A stretch of DNA of 64,000 bases, from the NCBI GenBank assembly GCA_000320605.2, contig KB445800.1, positions 223,663 to 287,662 of the forward strand. The letters run 5' to 3'. This stretch comes from Gelatoporia subvermispora B. Taxonomy: Eukaryota > Basidiomycota > Agaricomycetes > Polyporales > Gelatoporiaceae. Of the stretch, positions 53,901 to 64,000 are shown one piece after another. The translations under genes were made by a program, and so were the position numbers. Numbering within the stretch: the first letter of the stretch is position 1; each line of letters begins with the position of its first letter. The notes under the pieces are model-generated. The model had not been told where the DNA came from. It saw only the letters and a list, made by a program, of their open reading frames with translations, and did not search any database.

Positions 53901-56208
53901 TGGCGTGGGCTATCGTTCATCTCGATGTCATCCTCTCCCGCAGGATACAGCTCGTTCAGCTTCTCCAGGGTCTTGTCATAAGTCAGTCCCTCTGACTCGC
54001 GCAAGCTTGTCCACAAACAACTTCCAGGCAAGATCGCTTTCAACAAACGAGTCGTGGAGACTGAGAGGTTGCCCTGTCTCATCGTATGTCAGACTGGTCC
54101 CCACACTTCACAGTAGAAGTACCTTGGTGAAAATCATTTCCTTCGGCCGCAACTGTCTCATCATCGTTTCTAGCCTTGTCCTGCACACGTCATCTTCAAA
54201 GGCGCTCAGATTAAACTCGCTCGTTGCGCTGTCGAGTACGCAAATGCCGAAGGTCTGCTTTCCGCTTCCGTCGTCTTCCTCACGGATGGACACGCAATGT
54301 CCAGCTTGCTCGTCAGTCAAGAGTTCCGCGTCAACGAGCGTACCGTTCGTGTACACCTTGTTGAGTTCGCGTCGCACGATCTTGTCCTTTGCCTTGTCTC
54401 CAGCGGCTACTTTTCCCTTGCCGCCCTTTTTATCCGCAGCTAGACGCATCTCTGCGCCGAGAGCAGTCTCCGCTTGATCAACGCGACCAACTTTATATCC
54501 TGCAACCATATGGTAAGCGTCTATGCCTTGTCGTACGCACGAAAGAATGCACCTTTCCCGAGGAACTTCGCTGCCCAGAAGTTGAAGGACATTTCAGGGA
54601 CACCGACCTAGCATACGGACATGGGTCAGCGATTTTGCTAGCCCCAACCAAGGCACATATAGACTAGCCATGCTCATTTTCACTCTGGATGTGAGCTTCA
54701 GATCGAACTCGCGATGGCCGATACGAGCGTCCTCCTCGTATAGTTCCAGGAACTTTCCTTTCTGGAAGAACAGCACTGTGTCGTAATGGTTCTGCTTGAT
54801 TTCCCAAAACTGCACACTTATTGAACACTGAGTCTATGAGTAGGCTATGAAGAACTTACCTGCTTCTCGAAAGGTGTGAACCCGTTCCATGCTTTCGGAG
54901 GTATGTACAACGTCCTAGGATCGTATCCAGGCTCTCCCGGACGTACGCCATCCTTGTCCTTGACATCGACCAGAAAGCTGAACGGATCCTCACTCTGTTT
55001 CTTCTCCGCTTTCTGCTGCTGTGCACGCTGTTCCGCTGCAGTCAGGAAACTGTTGTTGCCACCAACGCTCTTAGAGCTAGCTTCCTTCTTCAGCGGGGGT
55101 CGTCCAGAGGACTTCTTTGTGCTCTTCTTCGTGCCAGCCGCGTCTGACTCATTCTCACCCTCTGAGGAGGCGCCTGAGTGCGTGTATGCAGACAGTCGGG
55201 ACGACGGGCGAGACGACTTCGATGTCCGAGAAGACGCACGAGAGGATGATCGAGGGACCTCTTCGACTTCATCATCCTCTTCCGCGTTGTCCGAGACGAT
55301 GAAGTCATCGTCATCGCTCATAGACTTGTTCGCTGAATGCACGAGATTGAGGAACGTGAGGCTTTCCGAGGCGTCTAGTATGTTACGTACATGTTGATTT
55401 TCCTTTCTTTGGCAATTTTTTGTACTGGGTGAGTCTCTTCGTGAAAGAACTAATTCTCGAGCCTTCCTCATCGTCTTCGTGGAGATGCTCTTCGTCGGAT
55501 ATTGCGACAGAGACGCGTCGCTTCTTTGCTCTTCCTGCGTTCGCTTACTGGGTCAGAAAGGCAGGATGGCATGGAGGAGATAAGCCGTACCTGTAGCAGA
55601 GAGCTCTCTACTTGATGATACTTGAGGAGAAGAACCACGTCTGAAAGTTGCTTTTGCAGACGTCGTTTTGTCCGTGACAGCGAGTGTATCCTCATCGGAA
55701 TCCTCGATGACGACTTTGCGTTTCAGTCGTGTCAAACCCTGTTGGAATTCAATTCCATGGTGTAAGCTTAGCATAAAGCGCGTAAATGCGCTGCAAGAAG
55801 ATGAGGACATACGGTCCGAATCCCCGAACCTCTCGGAGCAGCCTGTTCTTCATCTGACATATCCACGTCGATGGGGTCGCTGGTAGGCGGTGTCTCCTTG
55901 GCACTCAATCCGCCATCTGAACTTCGGGTGTACGTAGCACTAGCAATTCCAGAGGACTGAGATTGGCCCTTAGACAAGGGCGTGTGTACTTCTGCTGGTG
56001 GGACTGGAGGATCAGAGGAAGGTGCATCAGGTGTGTGTCGCTCGCGCGGCGTCACTTTAGCTGAAGGTTTATCAGCCGCATTTGGTCGGGCTCCCGTCGT
56101 GGTGGAGTTCACGGGAGCTTTTGCGAAGAAAGACATGAGGCTCTTCTGCTTCATCTTGTCCCCACCGTTAGCCTTGCCCGTGCTCGCGCTCGAGGGCTGA
56201 GGGGCCAT
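50919..56208 (-). CDS. MSH6: DNA mismatch repair protein MSH6
   Basis: The MutS-alpha partner of MSH2, recognising base mismatches and short loops in the nucleus. The N-terminus has a PCNA-binding PIP box, QKSLMSFF (residues 21-28), then a long Ser/acidic linker. The mismatch-binding domain starts at GFTPFEKQ and has the Phe-x-Glu wedge in [14 protein letters not shown]. Connector, lever and clamp regions follow. The ATPase has [12 protein letters not shown] (Walker A, split by two introns), [20 protein letters not shown] (Walker B and signature), [13 protein letters not shown] and [15 protein letters not shown]. About 18-20 introns splice in frame to TGA 50919-50921. Near 54668 the junction MSM|VGVPE needs either a GC donor (GCTAGT) or inclusion of four extra residues (ASLY) with a GT donor. 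No lesion. Confidence 0.94.
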
Positions 56209-56764
56209 GCTGCGGATTCAAGACGTATACACTACTAAGACTTTGCGGAAAAGAGAGTTGTATCACTTGGTAGCGTATCTGTGATGAAGAGATTCACCTT
56301 AGAGGAGACGGAAGTAATAACCCGGTCTAGTAATTAAGTACTGAGTGGACGCGTCCAAGTCGCGTTATTGTCATCTGTTTGTTCCTGCCATCTGGTGGCT
56401 GAAACGATAAGTGGCGCCTGCAGCGCGCGCTTCGGACGCGGACGGGTGCAACGTATTCGAAGACGTTTGCTGGAAAGCGACTAACTTGAACGCTTCAAAG
56501 TCTCAACGCATACGCCGTCCCGTCCCCCACCTTCTTCTGTTATAAGCAAGGGGGTTTCTAAACGTCGAAGGCAAGGAGCCGCACAAGCACACCATTATCT
56601 AGCCTTACTAGTCTACAATATGTATTGCCGAGAAGCTGATGCGCCATCCTTTGTTGTCAGTAGTCGAGCACCTGAGTCCATCTCAAATCTTCCTACACTG
56701 CATAAATCTCCACGATTTGACATCACATCGGATACAACAACGTGGAGCTATATGATCCTTGGCA
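56209..56764. other. Divergent spacer between MSH6 and an F-box-like relic
   Basis: About 556 bp. Presumed MSH6 promoter. Short open frames only. Confidence 0.4.
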
Positions 56765-58302
56765 ATGTCTGCCGAGCTCCCCGAAAGTCTATCGGCGTGT
56801 CAACTCTGCGAAGGGTCCGTCAGCGACTATTCCAGGTACGTTGCTCCTATCATTCGACTCAAATCGCATCGAGTTGTCCCTGATCAGATTTCTTGCAGCG
56901 AGGGTTCCGGCATGCATTTTGACACATCTCTTACCTACGACATCTATGACTACAAATTACCGTTCCTCGCAACCCACGAAGTCCTGTCCCTAATGCGAAC
57001 CAACGCTGTATTCTACGACCTCAGCCTTAAGCACCTGCTGCGATCCCACATCATCCTACAGGGCGAGCAGAAGACGCTTTCCTTCACTTCTTCCATACTT
57101 TCCGACGCTCGAGTTAATTGCGCTGCTTACCTGAGACGGCTTCAAGTATGTTTTGAGGATAGAGAGCCATCGCTCCGGGCGCAAGTCACTCACGATCTTC
57201 CACGAGTCTTGCACTAAGCGTACAATCTCAAGGAGTTTTGCGTTGAGACCTTACTAGCGGAAGTGCGCGACGCCATACCACTTTGCCCCTCTATCACGTC
57301 CTTGACAACCCTCGAGTACCTCACTATTTCGTTATCGGGATGCAATCGCAGGGAGATCACGCATATAATCTCACGCATGAAAGCCCCATTGATGGAATTG
57401 GAGATAAGCCTTGATTGAGAGTTCACAGGAGCTCGACCAGATGCATATCCATTCCTGCTACCATTTTGTGAAACACTTGTCTCGGTTCGCCCAGACGCTG
57501 TCTCCCTCAACGGAGCATGTACAGTGTCATTTGACCGTGTTGAGGACTTGTTCTTAGGTACTTTCGCCGAATCTTGCCTAACAGGACTCCTGTCTCATCT
57601 ATTAAACAGCCTCCACAAACTGAGTCTCCTCTTGTACTGTGAAGAACCTAGCGGATTGGAAGACATACGTCAGGAGAACGAGAACTCTCAACCCGTGGGC
57701 GGCGGGCCACCCTGGAATCAATAACCAGCGATGCGCCCGACATCCTTTACGCCGCAGGACTTTCTTGCTCGGTCAAGACCATCTGCCTTGCTCATCACTT
57801 GAAGCGCACTGATCACCTTGAGGTCGCTCTCTACGATACACAGCCTCATTCGCTCATAATCGTCCTGACGAGTCCTTTCTTCGTCGAGGATGTCAATATC
57901 GTTCTCTGTAACGCTTACACCCTGCGGAGCTTATCGCTAACATTGGGGGTATGGGATGACGACTGGTCATATATATACGTCAGTGGGAAACCCGTATTCT
58001 ACCGACGTAGCATCGCTAAAGAAAACCCGCACTGTCTCAGGACAATTGTATCAATATGCTGGCTGGGACGTCAGATTACTGATCTAGAACTGACTGTCTG
58101 GTTGTCAGACGGTCGTATAATTCACGTCAATTGTCCGCGTCGCAACACTCAGGACGATGATGAGAAGATCAAGAGCTTCGTGGAGGCGTTGGTCGTGCTA
58201 TCACCGTCACTGCGGAAGGTGAAGATTAGGTCAAGTATACCGGGCTTTCTTAGGTCCGAGTGGAAGGTTTGCGTAACGCCGGACGGTCATCTCTCCCTAT
58301 AG
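56765..58302 (+). pseudogene. F-box-like gene, dead copy (P1)
   Basis: Starts MSAELPESLSACQLCEGSV. One intron (GTACGT...TTGCAG) leads to the F-box-like helix block YDIYDYKLPFLATHEVLSLM, then SLKHLLRSHIIL. Against the intact neighbour P2 it has TAA at 57215-57217 (VLH* for VLNHARYL), TGA at 57416-57418 (where P2 has Trp: FEWSFTE), and a frameshift near 57700-57715. The correct frame resumes at SITSDAPDILYAAGLSC and runs to TAG at about 58300 (RSEWKVCVTPDGHLSL). A tandem duplicate of P2 that has lost function. Confidence 0.78.
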
Positions 58303-59092
58303 TACATGGGAGTAACGCCAGTGGAATTGCAGAGCCCAGAAGCCTCCCGACGGGGAGTTAGACACGATGTAATGCTGGAGGACGACTGAACGAGAATATG
58401 GTGCATTACTTTGCCTTTTGCGTTGATCATTAGGCTACATCATCGCAGCATCCGATGTCATTCGAATAACTGGAAGTGTCTTCATTCAGTTATTATATTC
58501 ACCAGGACTTCACATTCCCGCAAACACGGAGATCTAGAGCGTATTTCTTACTAGGAGCATTCCGCGCACTATGTTTGATGATTGATGATGATTGAGGCCT
58601 CTTGAGCTCTGTGGTGGTGAATGGGATGGACCTTTCCTTGTATGCAGTCTAGTGATCCGACGACGGCGCTATAGAACTGCCAGACCTCAAAAAATCGGAA
58701 AGAAACCCTTGGGTGCATCCGAAAGACGCGTTGTTGTCATCTATTTGCCCATATGGAGTAACCGCAGTCAGCGCTTGCAGTTTCAACAAATTACCATTCA
58801 ACGTCACCGTTTCAATCGCCCCGGCGCAGTCGACTTCGTTGAGAATATTCGACAGACCCTTTGAGAAGCTTTCCTACGTTCCCTTATTCACCTTCTCCAG
58901 CATCCAAGCTCCATACTTGTACCATAAGGTGAGTTATGAGATCTATCCTTCAACATTGTGGTTCAAACGCCCTGGCTTGACAGAACTATATTCGAGCACC
59001 TGCATCCACCCCATTGTGCCTGCCCTGTATACAGCCCACCTCAATTTCCGATTAGATCATCATTCGTAATTTGAGGTCATAGAGCCACAAAT
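58303..59092. other. Spacer between tandem F-box-like genes
   Basis: No gene recognised. On the minus strand, 58720-58870 reads a smooth stretch (LSNILNEVDCAGAIETVTLN) that might be a relict exon, but I cannot place it in a family. Confidence 0.35.
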
Positions 59093-60674
59093 ATGATGTC
59101 CTCCAAATTGTCTAGGACGTCTCTGTCAACAGGTAAACTTCATGAAGGGATAACCTGCGATCTCCCCAGGTATGTTGACCTTCCCATGCAATGCAAATTG
59201 TATCATTACTGACAGACCACTCGTAGACAGAGTGGTTGCGTTAGCGAGAACGCGACGCTAACGTACGACATCTACGACCACATACTGACGTTCCTCGCGG
59301 TCAATGAACTCCTATCCCTGATGCGAACAAATAGCGTATTCCACGATCTCAGCTTCAAACACCTGTTACGATCTCCCATTGTCCTGCGGAATGAGCCAAA
59401 GACGCTTTCCTTTACTCGTTCAATACTCTCCGATGCTCAACAGTACGCTGCTCACTTGAGGCGGCTTCAAGTCCAATTACGGGACAGTCCGCCCTCACTC
59501 CGGTCGCAGGCCGCCGACGGTCTCGCCCAAGTTTTGAACCATGCTCGATATCTCAGAGAACTTGCGATCCAATCAGACGGAATGGAGCTGCGCGATTTCA
59601 AACCGCTAGGCCACGCAATCTCTTCCCTGACAACCCTTCGGCGCTTCACAATTTCGTGCCCAGGAGTCAACGACGCAGTTATGGATATCGTTTTAAGCAT
59701 GAAATGTCCTTTGATGGAACTGGCCGTATACTTTGAATGGAGCTTCACCGAAACTCAACCAGATGTATACTCGCTCCTGACGCCATTTTCGGAAACACTT
59801 GTCTCAGCCTCCATACTCGCTGTGTCTCTCAATGAAATTGGATCGGTGCAATGTAGTCACGTGGAAGAGTTGGATATGTACACTTTCGCCGCCTCTTGTA
59901 CCACCGGGCTTCTACCTCGCCTATTCCCTAACCTCCGCACGCTGGACCTCTACATGCACATTGCAGACTCCGACGATCTGGATGCCATCCGTCAGAGAAA
60001 CAAAGCATCTCAACCCCCGAAAGTCTGGGAACATCTGCTCTCGTTGAGTAGCGAATCAGTATACATCGTGTACGCCGCAGGACTTTCATGTCCAGTGCGG
60101 TTCGTCTCCATTAGTCATTGTGTGGAGAACCTCCAATATCTTGCCGCCATTCTCAACGACACAACACCACTTTCGCTCAAGTTTCTAGTACGGAGTTACA
60201 TCCCCACTACAGAAGTTAACTCTGCTCTCCGGAACGCGCACACCCTCCGAAATCTGTCGCTGACGCTGACGCTACTCACTCAACCGAGTCACGACCTAAA
60301 ACACCTCATTGTGAGTGGTTAATTCGCTATCAACTGAATGCCGTTGTGCTCACAAAAGCATATTTATGCAGGACCACTGCACCCAGTTGCTCGACGGGTG
60401 TCAGTTATCCAATCTGGAGCTGACTATCATTTTACACGGCCATGGACACCCCGCCAATCTTCCCCGTCGAAATGCACCTGATGGAGATATCATCAAAGCT
60501 TTTGTGGTGCAACTGGTGGAGCATGTACCCTTATTGCGAGGTATCAGCTTAATCGTACCATGCTACCCCAGATCGGAATGGAGGATCTCTGTGGCGCAGG
60601 ATGGCCACCATATGGTGGAGTATGTCGGGAAAGGCCTTAGCAGAAAGATCAAAGCACCTCCGGCGAGGAAATAG
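59093..60674 (+). CDS. F-box-like protein, intact copy (P2)
   Basis: Three exons. The first (MMSSKLSRTSLSTGKLHEGI...DLPR) joins by GTATGT...CGTAG to a long exon with the F-box-like segment LTYDIYDHILTFLAVNELLS, LMRTNSVFHDLSFKHLLRS. LRR-like strands follow: LTTLRRFTISCPGVND, LFPNLRTLDLYMHIAD, NAHTLRNLSLTLTLL. A third intron boundary (GTGAGT...TGCAG) joins HLI to DHCTQLLDGCQLSNLELTI. Stop TAG 60672-60674. About 480 residues, no lesion. Its tandem partner P1 is dead. Presumed ubiquitin-ligase adaptor, target unknown. Confidence 0.75.
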
Positions 60675-61352
60675 ACACGGCTTGATGTCGCAAGGCCTAC
60701 TCTACGAGACGGTACCTTACCTTACTTAATACCCTTTGGCGTACTAGAAGGTATCATCGCTTTATCCCACGTTTGCTCACAGTAACGTAATAGTTCTGCA
60801 TCAATAGTCCTTAGTCTTGCAATCCTTGCGGTATATTTGATACTTTTTACGAGGACCTAGATTGACCGAGTTCCTCCAAAATCGTGAGTCTGATTGGAAC
60901 CACCACGTCTTATGAATCTGTCGAAGAAATATATGGCACGACATTGTAGATGAGAGTCGCGCCAGACTTATTCTATCGGATTTGTAAGCTGACCACCCTG
61001 CATTCGTTTGACAGATGTATGTCACTGGGCAATATCGCTCTGGGAGCAAAGTCGAGATCACTGAAGTGAATGAGGTTGTTTATTACTTGTCCTCCTCGAC
61101 GTGAACATGATGCAATGATGGACACAAGTGTATTCGAAGGACATGCCGTTGTGCAGTATCCTTGCGGTTTTGCAACTGACTGATTATGGAACCCAACACA
61201 TATACTGATACAAGTAGGCAACAGCTTCATATCGCCAGCTTAGCATTCGCACAGAAGTTGCTCAGCAACACGGCTTCGCGTCTTTATAATGCAGTCATAC
61301 GGTGTGTAGCTGGAGATCCTGCATTCCCTGTCAGCGCCTTCAAGCTTCAACC
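60675..61352. other. Gap between convergent genes
   Basis: About 680 bp with no recognisable gene. Short frames on both strands only. Confidence 0.4.
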
Positions 61353-63273
61353 TCAACGTAGAAAGGGAACATACGGGGCAACAACCGAGTCAAGTTGAAC
61401 ATCAGGGTATACAGGACTTCCGCGTTCGTCGAGCGTCGGGGATATGCTGAACACGTGCAAAATGGAAGCAATAGTTATAAATAGCATGGCATCACTGAAG
61501 TGACGTCCTGGACATATCCTGCAGGCACCGAGGATCAGTATGTCAAGCTCATAAACGTGTTGGCCACACTGCGTACCTCCGCCCGAAGCCGACCGCGGCG
61601 CTATTCGGGTCCGGAGCATCGCGATTGAGTTTACCGTTCTTCAAGAAGCGGTCGGGGTTGAAGACGTATGGCTGCGGGTACACGGACGGGTCGTGCAATA
61701 TTGCCCTAGAATATCGTATAAGCACAGTCGCGGATAGATCCCGAACCAGCCCTTCGTACCACTAGTTCGCCATAACGATTGCGCCCTTTGGGATGAAATG
61801 ACCCTCACAGACATCGTCCTCAGACGGCGCGTGCGCTACGCCCAGTGACGAGGCAGGAAACCACCGGATACATTCCTTGAGCACTGCGTGGATATACGGG
61901 AGGGACGCGCTATCGGGAGATGCGGGCAGACGTCCTGCACCGACGACGCGGTCGAGTTCTTGTTGTGCTTTGCGTTGTACGTCGGGGTAGAGGATCATGG
62001 CGAGAAAGAACGTGCGTATTGTGGACCAAGTCTACGCTATGAGTGGGTTAATGCTTAGATCAAACCTGAGATGCAGCTGACCGAGTCTGCACCAGCTGTG
62101 GAATGCAAGTCAGTCAAACACAGACATCTGCAGTATCAACAGACTTACTGAGGTGCATAATAGCGCTGACATTTTGCGCAACAGCTTCCTCTTCTGCACA
62201 TTCCTGCGATTCAAGATCCGCAATCTCCTCCAGCATGCGCGATACCAACGAAGGTTTCTCCGTGTCATTTACCTGACGAGTCACGAGTCAGTCTATAAAT
62301 ACGAACCGTAATTTCATCAACTCGCCATCGCAGACTTGACATCGTTGGAAGCAAATTCCCTTAGTGCTATCATCTGGGAACGCCATTTGGGCAGCTTCTT
62401 CTTGAACTCAGTCCCAGGGAACCATGATGGCATATAACGCAAGAACGGCAGGAATTCGACCATGAGGTTCCCAGGCAGGAATGCCTCCAGCGACGAGACC
62501 ACTGCATCCTGGGCATTTTTCAAATAGGGATGGTCTGGGTCCTCGGCGCATTCTCCGTAGACCAGCTCCAAAATGGTCGCTCCTGTGATCCTGACAGTAG
62601 ATTTCAGTATATCACTCAAGAATAAACAGCATGATTGTGAGCCTACAAACGACTGTGTTCCATGAAATTCTTCGAATCTTTGGCAAGGAGCGCAAGAAGC
62701 TTGCGTGCTTTCTGTGTCTGCAGAGGCTGATATGGCTTGATCGCCTCTTCGCTGAGGTATTTGTGAAACACCCGGCGCTGCTTTCTCCACGTTGGTCCGT
62801 AGGGCATCATCGCCATGTTCCACTCCATGCCCAGCCTACCAGTATCGAATTAAGAGCCACAGTCAGCGTCAGCTACCCGACCGTCGGCAGAACGTTGCGC
62901 ACATCGAGCTCATCAGCATGCGGGGCCGGTCCGAGTAGATCGCAGACCGCGCGTCGAGCAAGTCGTGCGCGGCCTTGGCTGTGTTCAGTACAACCATCGA
63001 CTTTCCGAAGACATTAAGGTGCACGACCGGGCCTGCAATTGGGATACGTGACCGACGTACACTGAGCGAAGTATTGTACCCACCATAAATCCGCGACCAC
63101 TCCAGGTACGTTTCGCTAGGCCGTACCTGCGGCACATCAAGCGCATTGCCAATAAGAGGCCACCCCTTTGGGCCTGGATGGTACGGGATGGCACTTGCGC
63201 GAGTCTGGCGAGCCCATGCGTAGAGCATAAGCGCACTCGCGAGCGCGGTTAGTAGAACCGTGATCGAATCCAT
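61353..63273 (-). pseudogene. Cytochrome P450 with internal nonsense codon
   Basis: A P450 of the fungal type often called O-methylsterigmatocystin oxidoreductase-like. It has an N-terminal anchor (MDSITVLLTALASALMLYAW), hinge PYHPGPKGWPLIGNALDVP, helix-C MMPYGPTWRKQRRVFHKYL, I-helix GADSTWSTIRTFFLAMIL (after a 50-nt intron), ECIR, PDRF and heme loop FGRRICPGRHFSDAM. In the otherwise open frame, MAN is followed by TAG (61762-61764) and then WAILHDPSVYPQP, so a codon before the conserved Trp has become a stop. The C-terminus (VAPYVPFLR, TGA 61353) is also short and may be frameshifted. One junction needs a GC donor (GCGAGT, 62325 on the minus strand). Otherwise intact, so inactivation looks recent. 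Confidence 0.8.
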
Positions 63274-64000
63274 CGCTTCTGCCTAGCACAAAACGCAATT
63301 GGTAGGAAACGGGGAGCTGATATCTAGTGCTGAGGTGCACTGATATTGCTCCTTCTGCCCCTTATAATCCGACATTCTTTGGCGGCGCTTGAGGCGCTCT
63401 GCTCGAAAGAGCTTTACTGGCGAGTTCTACGCCCATCGAATCAGCCCTGCTTCTTTGAGGTCGCACGGATTTCAGGAATTCCATCTGTGCCTAACAACGG
63501 GACTCATATGCAGGGAGGAGGCTTACCGATCCACCGCTCGCATTGAAACGGCGCGGATTGGACTGGGGGGCTACCTCCTCGAAGATGGGGCCCAAGATCT
63601 GCCGCGGATCTAACAACGGGCACACTGTCCTCGCACAGGGTCAGCTATAACCTTTGCGTAGAGAGAGCAGAGACGAATATCGAGTGCGGAATGTGCAACA
63701 TACCGTGAAAACAACTGCCTGCCGGCTACGCCACCCTGAGCGCATCGCAGAAATACTGTACCATTTCGACCTTAAGTTCACCCGGGTGTGACCTGTGACG
63801 CTAGTTCACCAGTTCATGAGCCCTCGGACGGCGTGACATATGGCCTAATTCAGTTTGGCACCCTCAGTGACATTTTGTGACCGAACCAACGACCTATGGG
63901 TCGCTCTGGCGGCTACAGTTTTGGCTGAAACGCCTCGTCGAGCGCTGGCAAGACCGTTGAAAATCACAGAGATCAGCCGTTCTGCCAGTGGTGCAACTGC
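63274..64000. other. Window end without a supported gene
   Basis: Promoter of the P450 relic plus unassigned sequence. No convincing frame. Confidence 0.4.

Noticed and set aside
54876..55397. 173-codon plus-strand ORF
   Set aside because: Antisense shadow of the Ser-rich MSH6 N-terminal linker.
1..64000. CRISPR arrays or prokaryotic operons
   Set aside because: No regularly spaced short repeats; genes are intron-rich and eukaryotic.

Overview
This window is eukaryotic and fungal. Genes are broken by many 45-65 nt GT...AG introns, TATA boxes lie 40-170 bp upstream of several ATGs, and the families present point to a wood-decay type Agaricomycete, probably a polypore (inference): membrane P450s, a secreted sedolisin, many F-box/LRR paralogues, a CFA20-domain protein and a TenA expansion. 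No rRNA, tRNA or CRISPR array was recognised.

Layout. 1-4.7 kb: no gene, one foldback (MITE-like) element. 4.7-12.7 kb: a P450, a small Ser-rich unknown protein, RNA polymerase I/III subunit RPAC2 and a secreted tripeptidyl-peptidase. 13.2-19.5 kb: two intact F-box genes flanking a decayed F-box relic and a short inverted-repeat element. 19.6-23.3 kb: methionyl-tRNA formyltransferase and a nitronate monooxygenase, divergent, both with mitochondrial-looking N-termini. 23.5-40.3 kb: a large imperfect palindrome. Its arms (about 7.0 and 6.6 kb) each carry an F-box/LRR gene, a relict gene and two TenA/THI-4-like genes. The 3.3 kb spacer holds an unknown gene and an L-fuconate dehydratase. The inner end of the right arm is fused, at a TATA box, to a broken copy of the last exon of the nitronate monooxygenase. 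40.5-44.5 kb: two more decayed F-box paralogues in tandem. 44.7-47.2 kb: a CFA20-domain gene and a C2H2 zinc-finger gene. 49-56.2 kb: an epoxide hydrolase-type alpha/beta hydrolase and MSH6. 56.8-60.7 kb: a pair of F-box-like genes, one dead and one intact. 61.4-63.3 kb: a second P450 with a nonsense codon.

How it fits together. Housekeeping genes (RPAC2, FMT1, MSH6) are interspersed with fast-evolving families. The most striking part is the palindrome. Its four TenA-like genes all have open, spliceable frames with the family's catalytic Asp, Cys and Glu, and most differences I counted between arms are synonymous. The F-box genes in the same arms have nonsense codons or frameshifts. This suggests the palindrome is not recent, that selection keeps the TenA pairs, and that the F-box copies decay. 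All splice models were built by eye, with no transcript or database support.
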